Shown: positions 16,662 through 24,756 of the stretch, in pieces | Layout: every line of letters begins with the position of its first letter | Position numbering within the stretch: position 1 is the stretch's first letter | DNA from: Pseudomonas weihenstephanensis | GTDB taxonomy: Bacteria > Pseudomonadota > Gammaproteobacteria > Pseudomonadales > Pseudomonadaceae | Length of the DNA stretch: 64,000 bases | NCBI RefSeq assembly: GCF_001043055.1 | Contig: NZ_JYLF01000007.1 | Span: 62,001 to 126,000 of the forward strand | Direction of reading: 5' to 3' | The notes under the pieces: model-generated | Told to the model about the DNA's origin: nothing | The model's input: only the letters and a program-made list of their open reading frames with translations | The model's database searches: none | Program-made: the position numbers and the translations under genes

Positions 16662-17549
16662 TTAAAGTTCGCGCTGCACGCGAAAGCCCACCCAGTCGCC
16701 ACGGGTTTGCGGGTAAATATCGTTGCGGTTGCCGGAGCGGGAGAACACCGGCGCTTCACCCCAGTCGTTGCCGCGGATCTGGCGCAGTTCGCATGTGCTG
16801 TCGGTTACCCAGGCACTGCCATCAGTCGGCGCGCCGACGTAGTCATGGTGCTTGCAGTCTTCCAGCCATTCGTAAACGTTACCGTGCATGTCATACACCC
16901 CAAACGCATTGGCCGGGTAGCTGCCTGCGGGCGAGGTATAGCTGTAACCATCGGTCGGGCCGTAGGTGTTGGCATGTTTGGCGATGCTGTACTCCTTGCC
17001 TTCGTCCATCGGGAACGGGAATGGGCCGGTCGAGCCTGCACGCGCTGCATATTCGCGGGAGGCTTCGCTGACCATGCGATAAGGCTTACCGGTTTTTTTC
17101 GCAATCCAGCTGACGTAGTTTTTGACGTCGTCGAAGTCCATGCACACAGCCGGCTGGCGCGGGCCTTGCGGGTAGCGCGGTTTGCTGGCAATGCACTCGC
17201 GTCCCGGGCGGTCATCGCCATCAGCAATCTTGACCCCGGTTTCCTTGATATAGGCGTCAAACTCGGCAGCAGTGACCTGGAAGCGGCTGATGGCCAGCGG
17301 CTTGCTGAAGGTCACTTTATGCAGCGGACCTTCATCGGGCTCACGCCCGACTTCATCCTCTGGCGTGCCCATCATGAAGCTGCCCGTCGGCAGGACGACC
17401 ATTTCAGGGCAGTCTTTACAGTCTTTGAACACCGTGCCCGGCTTGGCAGGTTCGGCTGCCTGAGCCAGTGCAGGCACCAGGCTGGCAAGCAATGTGGCCA
17501 GCGATAAACGGTAAAGCGGTTTCAACGTAAGCATGGTCGGCAAGTTCAC
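16662..17549 (-). CDS. pvdO: Pyoverdine maturation protein PvdO, FGE/sulfatase-modifying fold
   Basis: 295 residues with a cleavable signal peptide (LASLVPALAQAAEP) and a formylglycine-generating-enzyme-like domain, seen in VVLPTGSFMMGTPEDEVGRE, VTAAEFDAYIKETG, NAFGVYDMHGNVYEWLEDC and the terminal WVGFRVQREL. In P. aeruginosa and P. fluorescens PvdO acts in the periplasm, completing the pyoverdine chromophore from dihydropyoverdine. The GTG at 17549 directly follows the pvdM stop; an ATG at 17534 is an alternative and would give a more compact signal peptide. It forms one transcript with pvdM. Confidence 0.88.
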   Translation of the reverse strand: MNLPTMLTLKPLYRLSLATLLASLVPALAQAAEPAKPGTVFKDCKDCPEMVVLPTGSFMMGTPEDEVGREPDEGPLHKVTFSKPLAISRFQVTAAEFDAYIKETGVKIADGDDRPGRECIASKPRYPQGPRQPAVCMDFDDVKNYVSWIAKKTGKPYRMVSEASREYAARAGSTGPFPFPMDEGKEYSIAKHANTYGPTDGYSYTSPAGSYPANAFGVYDMHGNVYEWLEDCKHHDYVGAPTDGSAWVTDSTCELRQIRGNDWGEAPVFSRSGNRNDIYPQTRGDWVGFRVQREL

Positions 17550-18905
17550 TTATAGAGTTGATGTGGGTTTGGCAGCTTTTTGCACGGTGTCCCACACGCG
17601 CAGGAAATTGCCACCCCACAATTTGGCGATATCAGCCTCCGAGTAGCCGCGTTGCAGCAGTTCGGCGGTGACGTTGCGGGTTTCGCTCACATCCTTCCAG
17701 CCGTCTAGCCCGCCGCCGTCATTGAAGTCAGAGCTGATGCCTACGTGGTCGATGCCGATTTTTTTCACCGCGTAATCAATGGCGTCGCCGTAATCCTTGA
17801 GCGTGGCTTTGGGTTCTTCTTCGACGATGCCGTACAGACCGGCCGCGTACTGGCCAAAGCGTTGCTCGGGCCATACGGTGATAATTGCGTCGCCGGGCAT
17901 CAGGGCCATTTCCAGGCTGTGCAACGGCGGCAAGTCAAACTGGCTGCGCAGGGTGTTGAGTTTGTCCTGGCTGGCAGTGCTCAACGGGCGCAAGTAGGTC
18001 GCAAAACCCACAATCTGCACCACGCCGCCACTGTCTTTGATCAGTTGCATTTCTTTGTCGCTGAGGTTGCGCGGGATGTCCACCAGCGCCCGTGGGGCTG
18101 AGTGCGACGCGATCATCGGGGTACGGCTCAGTTGGCTGACTTGCTCCAGTGCCTTGGTCGACATCTGTGACACGTCAATGATCACGCCCAGATCGTTCAG
18201 GCGTTGCACGGCTTGCTTGCCCGTATCGGACAGGCCGCCGAGGGCATCCGGGGTGTCGTTGAAAAAGGGCAGGGGGCGCGAGGAGTCGGCCCAGTCGTTG
18301 TTGCCGACATAACTGAAGCCGAACATGCGCATGCCGCGCGCCGCCCATTTGTCCAGTTGGTTGAGGTCGTTGCCCAGCGGGTAAGCGTTGAGCATGCTGA
18401 TAAACACCGCGAACTTGCCTTCGCCATGCAAGCGACGCAAATCATCCGGGGTATAGGCAATGCCGACCTGATTGGGAAAGTCGCGCACCATGCCCGTGAT
18501 GATCTGATAGCGCGCCTCTTGCTCGTTGCGCGCCGCCTCGACAAACCCTGCGGTGGGGCGGTGCGGTGCGTTGGGTCCGTTCCAGATTTCCGGCCAGCCG
18601 AAAACCGTCAGTGCTGCACCGGACAGCCGTCCCTTGGCGGCCTTGGCCAGGTCGAATTGGCCAGGGCCGTCCTTGTCGGCTTCATTGCCCGCTGTGCCGA
18701 ACTCCAGCGGCACCGTGATGTGGCTGTCAAAAGACAGCACGCGGTCCTGTAGCTCGTCGGCTTGCTTGATGATCTTGAGCGGGTAGCCCGGGTTACCGTT
18801 GTAAAACGTGTCCCACACCAGAAAACCACCGCCGATGGCTGCGGCCAGGGCCAATGGGATACCGATTAACAGGGCTTTTTTTGAACGTGATTGAGTCATT
18901 GCCAT
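17550..18905 (-). CDS. pvdM: Pyoverdine maturation dipeptidase-like protein PvdM
   Basis: 451 residues. An N-terminal membrane/signal segment (ALLIGIPLALAAAIGGGFLV) is followed by a membrane-dipeptidase (peptidase M19) fold: SFDSHITVPLEF near the start, IDVSQMSTKALEQVSQL, MIASHSAPRALVDIPRNLSD, and KIGIDHVGISSDFNDGGG. The first conserved motif reads SH where peptidases have a DxH metal motif, so classical dipeptidase activity is doubtful. PvdM is periplasmic and needed for ferribactin to mature to the fluorescent chromophore. It opens the pvdM-pvdO unit behind an exact PvdS box. The usual neighbour pvdN is absent. Confidence 0.88.
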   Translation of the reverse strand: MAMTQSRSKKALLIGIPLALAAAIGGGFLVWDTFYNGNPGYPLKIIKQADELQDRVLSFDSHITVPLEFGTAGNEADKDGPGQFDLAKAAKGRLSGAALTVFGWPEIWNGPNAPHRPTAGFVEAARNEQEARYQIITGMVRDFPNQVGIAYTPDDLRRLHGEGKFAVFISMLNAYPLGNDLNQLDKWAARGMRMFGFSYVGNNDWADSSRPLPFFNDTPDALGGLSDTGKQAVQRLNDLGVIIDVSQMSTKALEQVSQLSRTPMIASHSAPRALVDIPRNLSDKEMQLIKDSGGVVQIVGFATYLRPLSTASQDKLNTLRSQFDLPPLHSLEMALMPGDAIITVWPEQRFGQYAAGLYGIVEEEPKATLKDYGDAIDYAVKKIGIDHVGISSDFNDGGGLDGWKDVSETRNVTAELLQRGYSEADIAKLWGGNFLRVWDTVQKAAKPTSTL

Positions 18906-18961
18906 CTCAGTAGAAATCCGCCGTCAAGGGGCCGGCGCACGGCCTTTGCTATCTGGAGAGA

Positions 18962-18985
18962 ACGATGGGCAAGACAAATAATTTA
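18962..18985 (-). promoter_or_regulatory. PvdS iron-starvation box of pvdM-pvdO
   Basis: Minus strand: TAAAT (18985-18981), 16 bases, CGT (18964-18962). The match is exact, and it lies 57 bp before the pvdM start, pointing at it. Confidence 0.88.
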
Positions 18986-19031
18986 GCGTCACGCAGGCCA
19001 GTCACGGCCGCAGACGCCACTTGGGTATGAA

Positions 19032-19940
19032 TCAGATGACATCGCTGTGGCTGAATTCCTCGGCCAGAAAGTCAATCAGCGTACGCACCGACGGCAGTAG
19101 CCCCCGGCGAGAAGGGAAGACTGCGTGCACGATCCCACTTTTGGGTGCCCATTGCGGCAACACGTTGATTAACTGCCCGCTGGCGATGTGATCGCGGACC
19201 ACCACATTGGGGACATGCACCACGCCGAGGCCGGCCACAGCGGCCTGGCACAGTGCTGGCAGGTCATCGGTAATGAGTTTGGGGGTGTGCGAGATGAGTG
19301 CGGTGGCTCCGTCGGGTCCGAACAGCTCCCAGGCATAGTCGCGCTGGGCCGACCCCCAATACAAACTGGGCAGGCCACTCAAGTCGGCGGGCGTGGGCGG
19401 CGTTGAAAAACGCGGCAGGAACGCAGGGCTGGCGACCAGACTTTGAACGCTGTTGCCCAGCACTTTCATCACCAGATCGCTGTCTTCCAACGGCGGAAAA
19501 CGCACCCGGATAGCCATGTCGAAGCCTTCTTCAATCACGTCTACCCGGCGATTGGTGCTTTCAACATGCAATTGCACCAAGGGGTAAGTGAGCATGTAGC
19601 GCGCCAGCATGGCACTGACCCACGAGTTGAGCAGCGAGGTGGGGCAACTGAGACGCACAATGCCCTGCGGTTCTGAGCGATTTCGTTCAATGACTTCCGC
19701 CGCTGCCTGCGCCTCAATACACATGGCCCGACACCGCTGGTAGTACTCCTGTCCGATTTCAGTCAGGGAGCAGTGGCGGCTACTACGCTGTATCAACCGC
19801 ACGCCAAGGCGCTCTTCGAGTTGGGCAATACGCCGGCTGAGTTTGGACTTGGGCATGTCCAGCGCTCGGCCCGCTGCAGCGAAGCCACGATGCTCGACCA
19901 CTTGGGTGAAGTAATAGAGGGTGTTGAGGTCTTCCACCAT
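19032..19940 (-). CDS. LysR-family regulator divergent from pirin gene
   Basis: 302 residues when started at ATG 19940 (MVEDLNTLYYFTQVVEHRG), the standard LysR beginning; an open frame to 20069 would overlap the divergent pirin gene. Helix-turn-helix at about 18-45 (AAGRALDMPKSKLSRRIAQL). The effector-binding domain follows. The intergenic distance to the pirin start is 95 bp, so both promoters share it, and control of the pirin gene is the likely job. Confidence 0.85.
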   Translation of the reverse strand: MVEDLNTLYYFTQVVEHRGFAAAGRALDMPKSKLSRRIAQLEERLGVRLIQRSSRHCSLTEIGQEYYQRCRAMCIEAQAAAEVIERNRSEPQGIVRLSCPTSLLNSWVSAMLARYMLTYPLVQLHVESTNRRVDVIEEGFDMAIRVRFPPLEDSDLVMKVLGNSVQSLVASPAFLPRFSTPPTPADLSGLPSLYWGSAQRDYAWELFGPDGATALISHTPKLITDDLPALCQAAVAGLGVVHVPNVVVRDHIASGQLINVLPQWAPKSGIVHAVFPSRRGLLPSVRTLIDFLAEEFSHSDVI

Positions 19941-20035
19941 CGTTCTCCAAATAGAACGCAACGGTTCAAAAACGCAGTCTAGTCGACAAAACAGATCAAA
20001 CCTATGCTGTTGCCATGAATTACAGGAGGTGCAGG

Positions 20036-20902
20036 ATGAAAAAAATTCTTGGCGTTTACACCGCTCCACGTCCCCATTGGGTGGGTGATGGCTTTCCGGT
20101 TCGCACGCTGTTTTCCTACGACAGCATGGGGAAACACGTCAGCCCGTTCTTGTTGCTTGATTACGCAGGGCCAGCCGAATTTACACCGACCACTGAGCGT
20201 CGTGGTGTAGGCCAGCACCCGCACCGCGGTTTTGAAACGGTGACCATTGTCTATAAAGGCGAAGTGGAACATCGCGACTCCACGGGCAATGGCGGCGTGA
20301 TCGGGCCTGGGGATGTGCAGTGGATGACTGCGGCATCAGGGATTTTGCATGAGGAGTTCCACTCCGAGGCTTTTGCCCGCAGTGGCGGCACCCTGGAGAT
20401 GGTCCAACTGTGGGTCAACCTGCCCGCCAAAGACAAAATGGCCGAGCCGGGTTACCAGGGCATTTTGGATCGGGACATTCCTGAGGTGGCGCTCAAAGAC
20501 AATGCCGGGCGTTTACGCCTGATTGCCGGTGAGTTTGACGGTCATCGCGGTCCGGCACACACGTTTACTGACATCGAAGTGTGGGACATCCGTTTGAACG
20601 CGGGCAAGTCGACTGCACTCGACGTGCATCAGGGTCGCAACACCGCCTTGGTGGTGCTGCACGGTGCGGTTGAGGTCAATGGCAAGGAGGTGGTGCGCGA
20701 AGGACAGCTGGCGTTGTTCGAGCGTGACGGTCAGCGGGTGCAGCTCGAAGCCAATAACGACGCGGTGCTGCTGATCCTCAGCGGTGAACCCATCGACGAG
20801 CCGATTGTGGGTCACGGGCCGTTTGTGATGAACACCGAGGCTGAAATCCATCAGGCGTTTGCGGATTTTCAGTCGGGTCGTTTTGGCCGCATGCCGGCCT
20901 GA
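20036..20902 (+). CDS. Pirin-family protein (YhhW-like, possible quercetinase)
   Basis: 288-residue bicupin of the pirin family. Conserved N-terminal features: WVGDGFPVRTLFSYDSMG, VGQHPHRGFETVTIVYKGEV and HRDSTGNGGVIGPGDVQWMT, which include the His/Glu metal ligands of the quercetin 2,3-dioxygenase-type site. The start at 20036 has a strong AGGAGG seven bases upstream; an upstream ATG at 20015 would include that site. It probably senses or oxidises small aromatics; the true substrate is not known. It may be cotranscribed with the YcaC-like gene 80 bp on. Confidence 0.88.
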   Translation: MKKILGVYTAPRPHWVGDGFPVRTLFSYDSMGKHVSPFLLLDYAGPAEFTPTTERRGVGQHPHRGFETVTIVYKGEVEHRDSTGNGGVIGPGDVQWMTAASGILHEEFHSEAFARSGGTLEMVQLWVNLPAKDKMAEPGYQGILDRDIPEVALKDNAGRLRLIAGEFDGHRGPAHTFTDIEVWDIRLNAGKSTALDVHQGRNTALVVLHGAVEVNGKEVVREGQLALFERDGQRVQLEANNDAVLLILSGEPIDEPIVGHGPFVMNTEAEIHQAFADFQSGRFGRMPA

Positions 20903-20982
20903 CGCATCCGCTAACCCGCACACCCGGGCCGTGAACGGTCATGGCCCGGGCTTATCATTTCATCCCAAGAGAGGAACATCCT

Positions 20983-21609
20983 GTGACAACTTCTTACAAG
21001 CGCTTGGACAAGGACAATGCCGCCGTTTTGTTGGTGGATCATCAGGCCGGTTTGCTGTCGTTGGTGAGGGACATCGAACCGGACAAGTTCAAAAATAACG
21101 TGCTGGCACTGGCCGATCTGGCCAAATACTTCAACTTGCCGACCATTTTGACCACCAGTTTTGAAACAGGCCCCAATGGCCCGTTGGTGCCGGAATTGAA
21201 AGCGCTGTTCCCGGATGCGCCCTACATTGCGCGCCCTGGGCAGATTAATGCATGGGACAACGAAGATTTCGTCAAGGCGGTCAAGGCTACCGGCAAGAAA
21301 CAACTGATTATTGCTGGCGTGGTGACTGAAGTTTGCGTGGCTTTTCCGGCGCTGTCTGCCTTGGCTGAGGGCTATGAAGTGTTTGTTGTGACCGATGCAT
21401 CGGGCACGTTCAACGACATCACCCGTCACTCAGCCTGGGATCGCATGTCGGCCTCTGGGGCGCAGTTAATGACCTGGTTTGGTCTGGCCTGTGAGCTGCA
21501 TCGCGATTGGCGCAACGACGTGGAAGGTTTGGGGGCGCTGTTTTCCAACCACATCCCGGACTACCGCAACTTGATCACCAGTTACACCACCCTGACGGCG
21601 GGTAAGTAA
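20983..21609 (+). CDS. ycaC: YcaC-like isochorismatase-family hydrolase
   Basis: 208 residues from a GTG at 20983 preceded by GAGAGGAAC; this gives the exact length of YcaC. Isochorismatase-like fold with catalytic Asp in VLLVDHQAGL, a Lys in the middle, and nucleophilic Cys in IIAGVVTEVCVAFPAL. YcaC-type enzymes are cysteine hydrolases of unknown physiological substrate. Upstream pirin and LysR genes suggest a small regulated detoxification or aromatic-response unit. The next gene converges on it. Confidence 0.85.
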   Translation: MTTSYKRLDKDNAAVLLVDHQAGLLSLVRDIEPDKFKNNVLALADLAKYFNLPTILTTSFETGPNGPLVPELKALFPDAPYIARPGQINAWDNEDFVKAVKATGKKQLIIAGVVTEVCVAFPALSALAEGYEVFVVTDASGTFNDITRHSAWDRMSASGAQLMTWFGLACELHRDWRNDVEGLGALFSNHIPDYRNLITSYTTLTAGK

Positions 21610-21614
21610 GCTGA

Positions 21615-21647
21615 CAGGCAACTGGCGCTTTTCGCGTCAGTTGCCTG
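21615..21647. terminator. Hairpin between convergent genes
   Basis: CAGGCAACTG and CAGTTGCCTG form a 10-bp perfect stem with extra GCG/CGC pairing around TTTT. It lies at the junction of the YcaC-like gene and the convergent hydrolase, overlapping the latter's last codons. Confidence 0.6.
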
Positions 21648-23178
21648 CATCTTTAACCTGAGTTCCGCGCTTAATATCCTGCTCAATACGTTCAAGCAAA
21701 TACCCATAGAAGGGGTTTGAAGTGACGCGCATCAGTGTGTCCATCGGCACCATTAATACGCCGCGCTCACCGCGTGCCGCGAGTGTGCCCAGGTGTACGC
21801 CAAAATCTTCGTCTTTGTCCGGTTGCTGACCATAGAGCGCATCGCTTTGTGGGAAGGGCAGCGCGACATGTGACAGCGAATAAATGTCTTTCGGGTAGTC
21901 CAGCCCTAAGGGTGTTTGTGTGGCTATTTCAGACCGCGCCGGTGTGTTACGTACAACCATTTCGCTGCTTTCAGCGGACAGGTGGGTGACCAGGCTGGTT
22001 TGATAATTACGCGGTGGCGGTGGCAGCATCTGCTCGATTGAAGCGCTGGCGGCGGGTGTCAATAAACCACCGAATTCGCGGCTGCGATTAATGTCGAACA
22101 GCACCAGCTCGCTGCCATTGTCAGGCAATAAACGGAACAAGCCGTTGACCACAGCGGGTGTGCTGACCGTGTGGTCCATGAGTGATTGAAAGGCAAGAAT
22201 CGGCGGTAAGTCGCGCAGGGCATCTTGCTTTGACAGTAGCAACAGCTGGCTTTGCAACGCGTCAGTCAAAAGCCACGATTGGCGAGCACCGTTGACTGGA
22301 AATGAGTTGTATTTGAACGGATTGAACTCCGGCAAGCGGCCTAGCCAGGCGGCTTTACTGAACGCCGGCAGCACCGCAGGCAGTCCGGCCAGCCCGGCAT
22401 AGCGGGCGAAACTGTTCACCCCGATCATGGGCGAGATGAGGATCAGTTGGTCGGCCCGCGCCAGTTGCGGATCGCTCAGGCTGTCGAGGGCATATTTCAC
22501 CGCCAATGCGCCGCCGTTGGAAAACCCCACGAGGTGCAAAGGCGCAGGTGCGGGCACTTGTTGGCGGGCTTCGCGCACCGCCAGGCGAGTGGCGGCCATC
22601 CAGTCTGGCCAGTCAGCGTCGGTCAGGCCCGCGGGGACGGTGCCGTGACCGGGCATGCGAATACCGATGGCCACAAACCCCGATTCACAATAGCGACGGG
22701 CGATGTGCCTGAGGCTGTAGGGAGAGTCGGTAAGGCCGTGCAACAGCACCACCACACCTTTGGCCACACCCTCGGGTTCGAGCACGTAGGAACGGTTCCA
22801 GTCTTGAGTGAAGCGGGCAGGATAGACGCGGCTCTGTGGCTGATAGCGGTTGATGGCCGGGGTGTCTTCTACGGCGAGTTTGTCGCTGACCTCGCGACGT
22901 ACTTCGTCAAACACTCGCTGCTCCGCCGCCTGCCATTGCGCCCAGTCGGCCTTGTCGATCTGCTGTGCACTGAGTTCGTGAGGCACCACGGTGTGCCAGA
23001 GCTCCAGCGGCGGCCCAAGCTCAGTGTCATAGACACGCCAGGCGAGTAGCGTCACGGCCGCCACGCCAGCGATCAGGGCACTGCGTTTTAACCAGAATTT
23101 AAGCGGCGCAAGCATCGTGGCAAAAACTCCGGCAATGAAGGAGGCGAGCAGGTTCGGGTAAAGCAGGCGTTTCGTCAA
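21637..23178 (-). CDS. Membrane-anchored alpha/beta hydrolase (lipase/esterase-like)
   Basis: 513 residues. One N-terminal transmembrane segment (about 31-48, SALIAGVAAVTLLAWRV), then an alpha/beta-hydrolase domain with oxyanion region VVLLHGLTDSPYSLRH, nucleophile motif GFSNGG (Ser), and a candidate His in SLMDHTVSTP. A long C-terminal part (about 360-513) is unusual for the fold and has no motif I know. It starts 75 bp from the divergent P450 gene. The substrate is unknown; the membrane anchor suggests the domain faces the periplasm. Confidence 0.75.
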   Translation of the reverse strand: MTKRLLYPNLLASFIAGVFATMLAPLKFWLKRSALIAGVAAVTLLAWRVYDTELGPPLELWHTVVPHELSAQQIDKADWAQWQAAEQRVFDEVRREVSDKLAVEDTPAINRYQPQSRVYPARFTQDWNRSYVLEPEGVAKGVVVLLHGLTDSPYSLRHIARRYCESGFVAIGIRMPGHGTVPAGLTDADWPDWMAATRLAVREARQQVPAPAPLHLVGFSNGGALAVKYALDSLSDPQLARADQLILISPMIGVNSFARYAGLAGLPAVLPAFSKAAWLGRLPEFNPFKYNSFPVNGARQSWLLTDALQSQLLLLSKQDALRDLPPILAFQSLMDHTVSTPAVVNGLFRLLPDNGSELVLFDINRSREFGGLLTPAASASIEQMLPPPPRNYQTSLVTHLSAESSEMVVRNTPARSEIATQTPLGLDYPKDIYSLSHVALPFPQSDALYGQQPDKDEDFGVHLGTLAARGERGVLMVPMDTLMRVTSNPFYGYLLERIEQDIKRGTQVKDAGN

Positions 23179-23253
23179 ATCCGTTCTAGGCTTGTGCCCG
23201 GGCGCGAAGGACGCTGCCTCAGTATGGCTCGCTACTCACATGGAGACGTGGAC

Positions 23254-24510
23254 ATGAACAACTATTATCAGGAAATGGATTACATGCTGACCGCCGATCC
23301 GGCGACCTTGGCGTTGGACCGCTTTGACGTCAGTCATCCAGGGTTGGTGCAAAACGACACCCTGGGCCCTTTTTTCGCACGCATGCGCCGCGAAGCCCCG
23401 GTGCATTACTGCGCGCACAGCCCTTATGGCGCTTACTGGTCCGTCACCAAATTCAAGGACATAGCTGCTGTCAGCACCAACCACGCGGTGTTTTCTTCGG
23501 ACGCGGCCTTGGGCGGGGTCACCCTTCACGATCAACCCAAGGACTTTCACCTGCCGATGTTTATCTCGATGGACCCGCCTCTGCATACCCAGCGGCGCAA
23601 GGTCATCAGCCCGTTCACCACCCCTGAAAACCTGGCCAAGCTGGCGGGCACTATCCGCTGTGTGGCCGGACGCATTCTGGACGACTTGCCGCGCAACGAA
23701 ACCTTCGATTGGGTCGAGCGGGTCTCCGTCGAGCTGACGATCCATATGCTGGCGGTGTTGTTTGACGTGCCTCAGGCGGACCGGCACAAGTTGATGCGCT
23801 GGTCGCAAGTGGCCACTTCGATCCCAGGTTCAGGTGTGGTGAAGAACAAGGCGCAACTGCGCACAGAACTGCTGGAGTGCCTGAGTTACTTCACTGACTT
23901 GTGGAATGAACGGGTTAACCGTGAGCCGCGCAATGACCTGATTTCGATGATGGCCCATGCCGATGTGATGCGTGAGATGCAGCCTATGGAGTACCTGGCG
24001 CATGTGCTGCTGTTGATCGTGGGCGGTAATGACACCACCCGTAACTCGATCACGGGCGGGGTGATGTTCTTGCACCAAAACCCTGAGCAGCAGCGCAAAC
24101 TGCACGCCAATCCGGCACTGGTCGAGGGCATGGTGCCTGAAATCATTCGTTATCAAACCCCGGCCACGCACATGCGTCGCACGGCTTTGCAGGACATTGA
24201 GCTGGGAGGCAAGTTGATTCGTAAGGGTGATCGCGTGGTGATGTGGTACTTATCCGGCAACCGTGACGAAGAGGTGTTTGAGCAGCCCGATGCGTTCATC
24301 ATCGACCGGCCCAATGCGCGGCGGCACCTGTCGTTTGGGCAAGGCATTCACTACTGTGTGGGCAACCGGGTGGCCGAGATGCAGCTGAAAATCCTGTGGG
24401 AAGAAATCCTCAAACGTTTTCCGGCCATTGAGGTGATTGAACCGCCACGGCGGATCTTCTCCAGCATGTTGCGTGGTTTTGACCGCATGCAGGTGCGCAT
24501 CCCCGGTTGA
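23254..24510 (+). CDS. Cytochrome P450, CYP153-like
   Basis: 418 residues from ATG 23254, which has GGAG upstream; ATGs at 23224 and 23194 are alternatives. Soluble bacterial class I P450. The I-helix oxygen-activation motif is LLIVGGNDTTRNSITGGV, the ExxR helix is in EIIRYQTP, and the heme loop is LSFGQGIHYCVGN with Cys368 as axial ligand. The segments around the I-helix and MRRTALQDIELGGK look most like CYP153 alkane/terminal hydroxylases, which is tentative. It would need a ferredoxin and reductase, none of which are in the window. It converges with a thiolase gene. Confidence 0.9.
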   Translation: MNNYYQEMDYMLTADPATLALDRFDVSHPGLVQNDTLGPFFARMRREAPVHYCAHSPYGAYWSVTKFKDIAAVSTNHAVFSSDAALGGVTLHDQPKDFHLPMFISMDPPLHTQRRKVISPFTTPENLAKLAGTIRCVAGRILDDLPRNETFDWVERVSVELTIHMLAVLFDVPQADRHKLMRWSQVATSIPGSGVVKNKAQLRTELLECLSYFTDLWNERVNREPRNDLISMMAHADVMREMQPMEYLAHVLLLIVGGNDTTRNSITGGVMFLHQNPEQQRKLHANPALVEGMVPEIIRYQTPATHMRRTALQDIELGGKLIRKGDRVVMWYLSGNRDEEVFEQPDAFIIDRPNARRHLSFGQGIHYCVGNRVAEMQLKILWEEILKRFPAIEVIEPPRRIFSSMLRGFDRMQVRIPG

Positions 24511-24756
24511 AGCACGGGTAGCACCGCGCTCTGGCGGCGTAGCCGTTGCCGAATTGTCGTGAACCCAGGATTTTCGACGACGTTGTCGCCAGACGCAGCC
24601 TGCGCAAGCTAAGGGGTTGAGAGGTTGTTGACGGGCACGTGTCGTTGCTGCCCAAGGCTGCGTCCGATTGCGCAGCGATCGCAAAACCGGAGGACACGGT
24701 TTAGCAGGCGGACTCAATACGCGGGTTCAACGACGGCTACGCCCCAGCACACAGCG
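24511..24756. repeat. Intergenic repeat-like region between P450 and thiolase genes
   Basis: No credible gene. It holds related GC-rich segments such as AGACGCAGCCTGCGCAAGC and AAGGCTGCGTCCGATTGCGC, which are partly inverted copies of each other and resemble the dispersed intergenic repeats common in P. fluorescens/P. syringae genomes. The spacer ends two convergent genes, where such elements usually lie. Confidence 0.45.
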
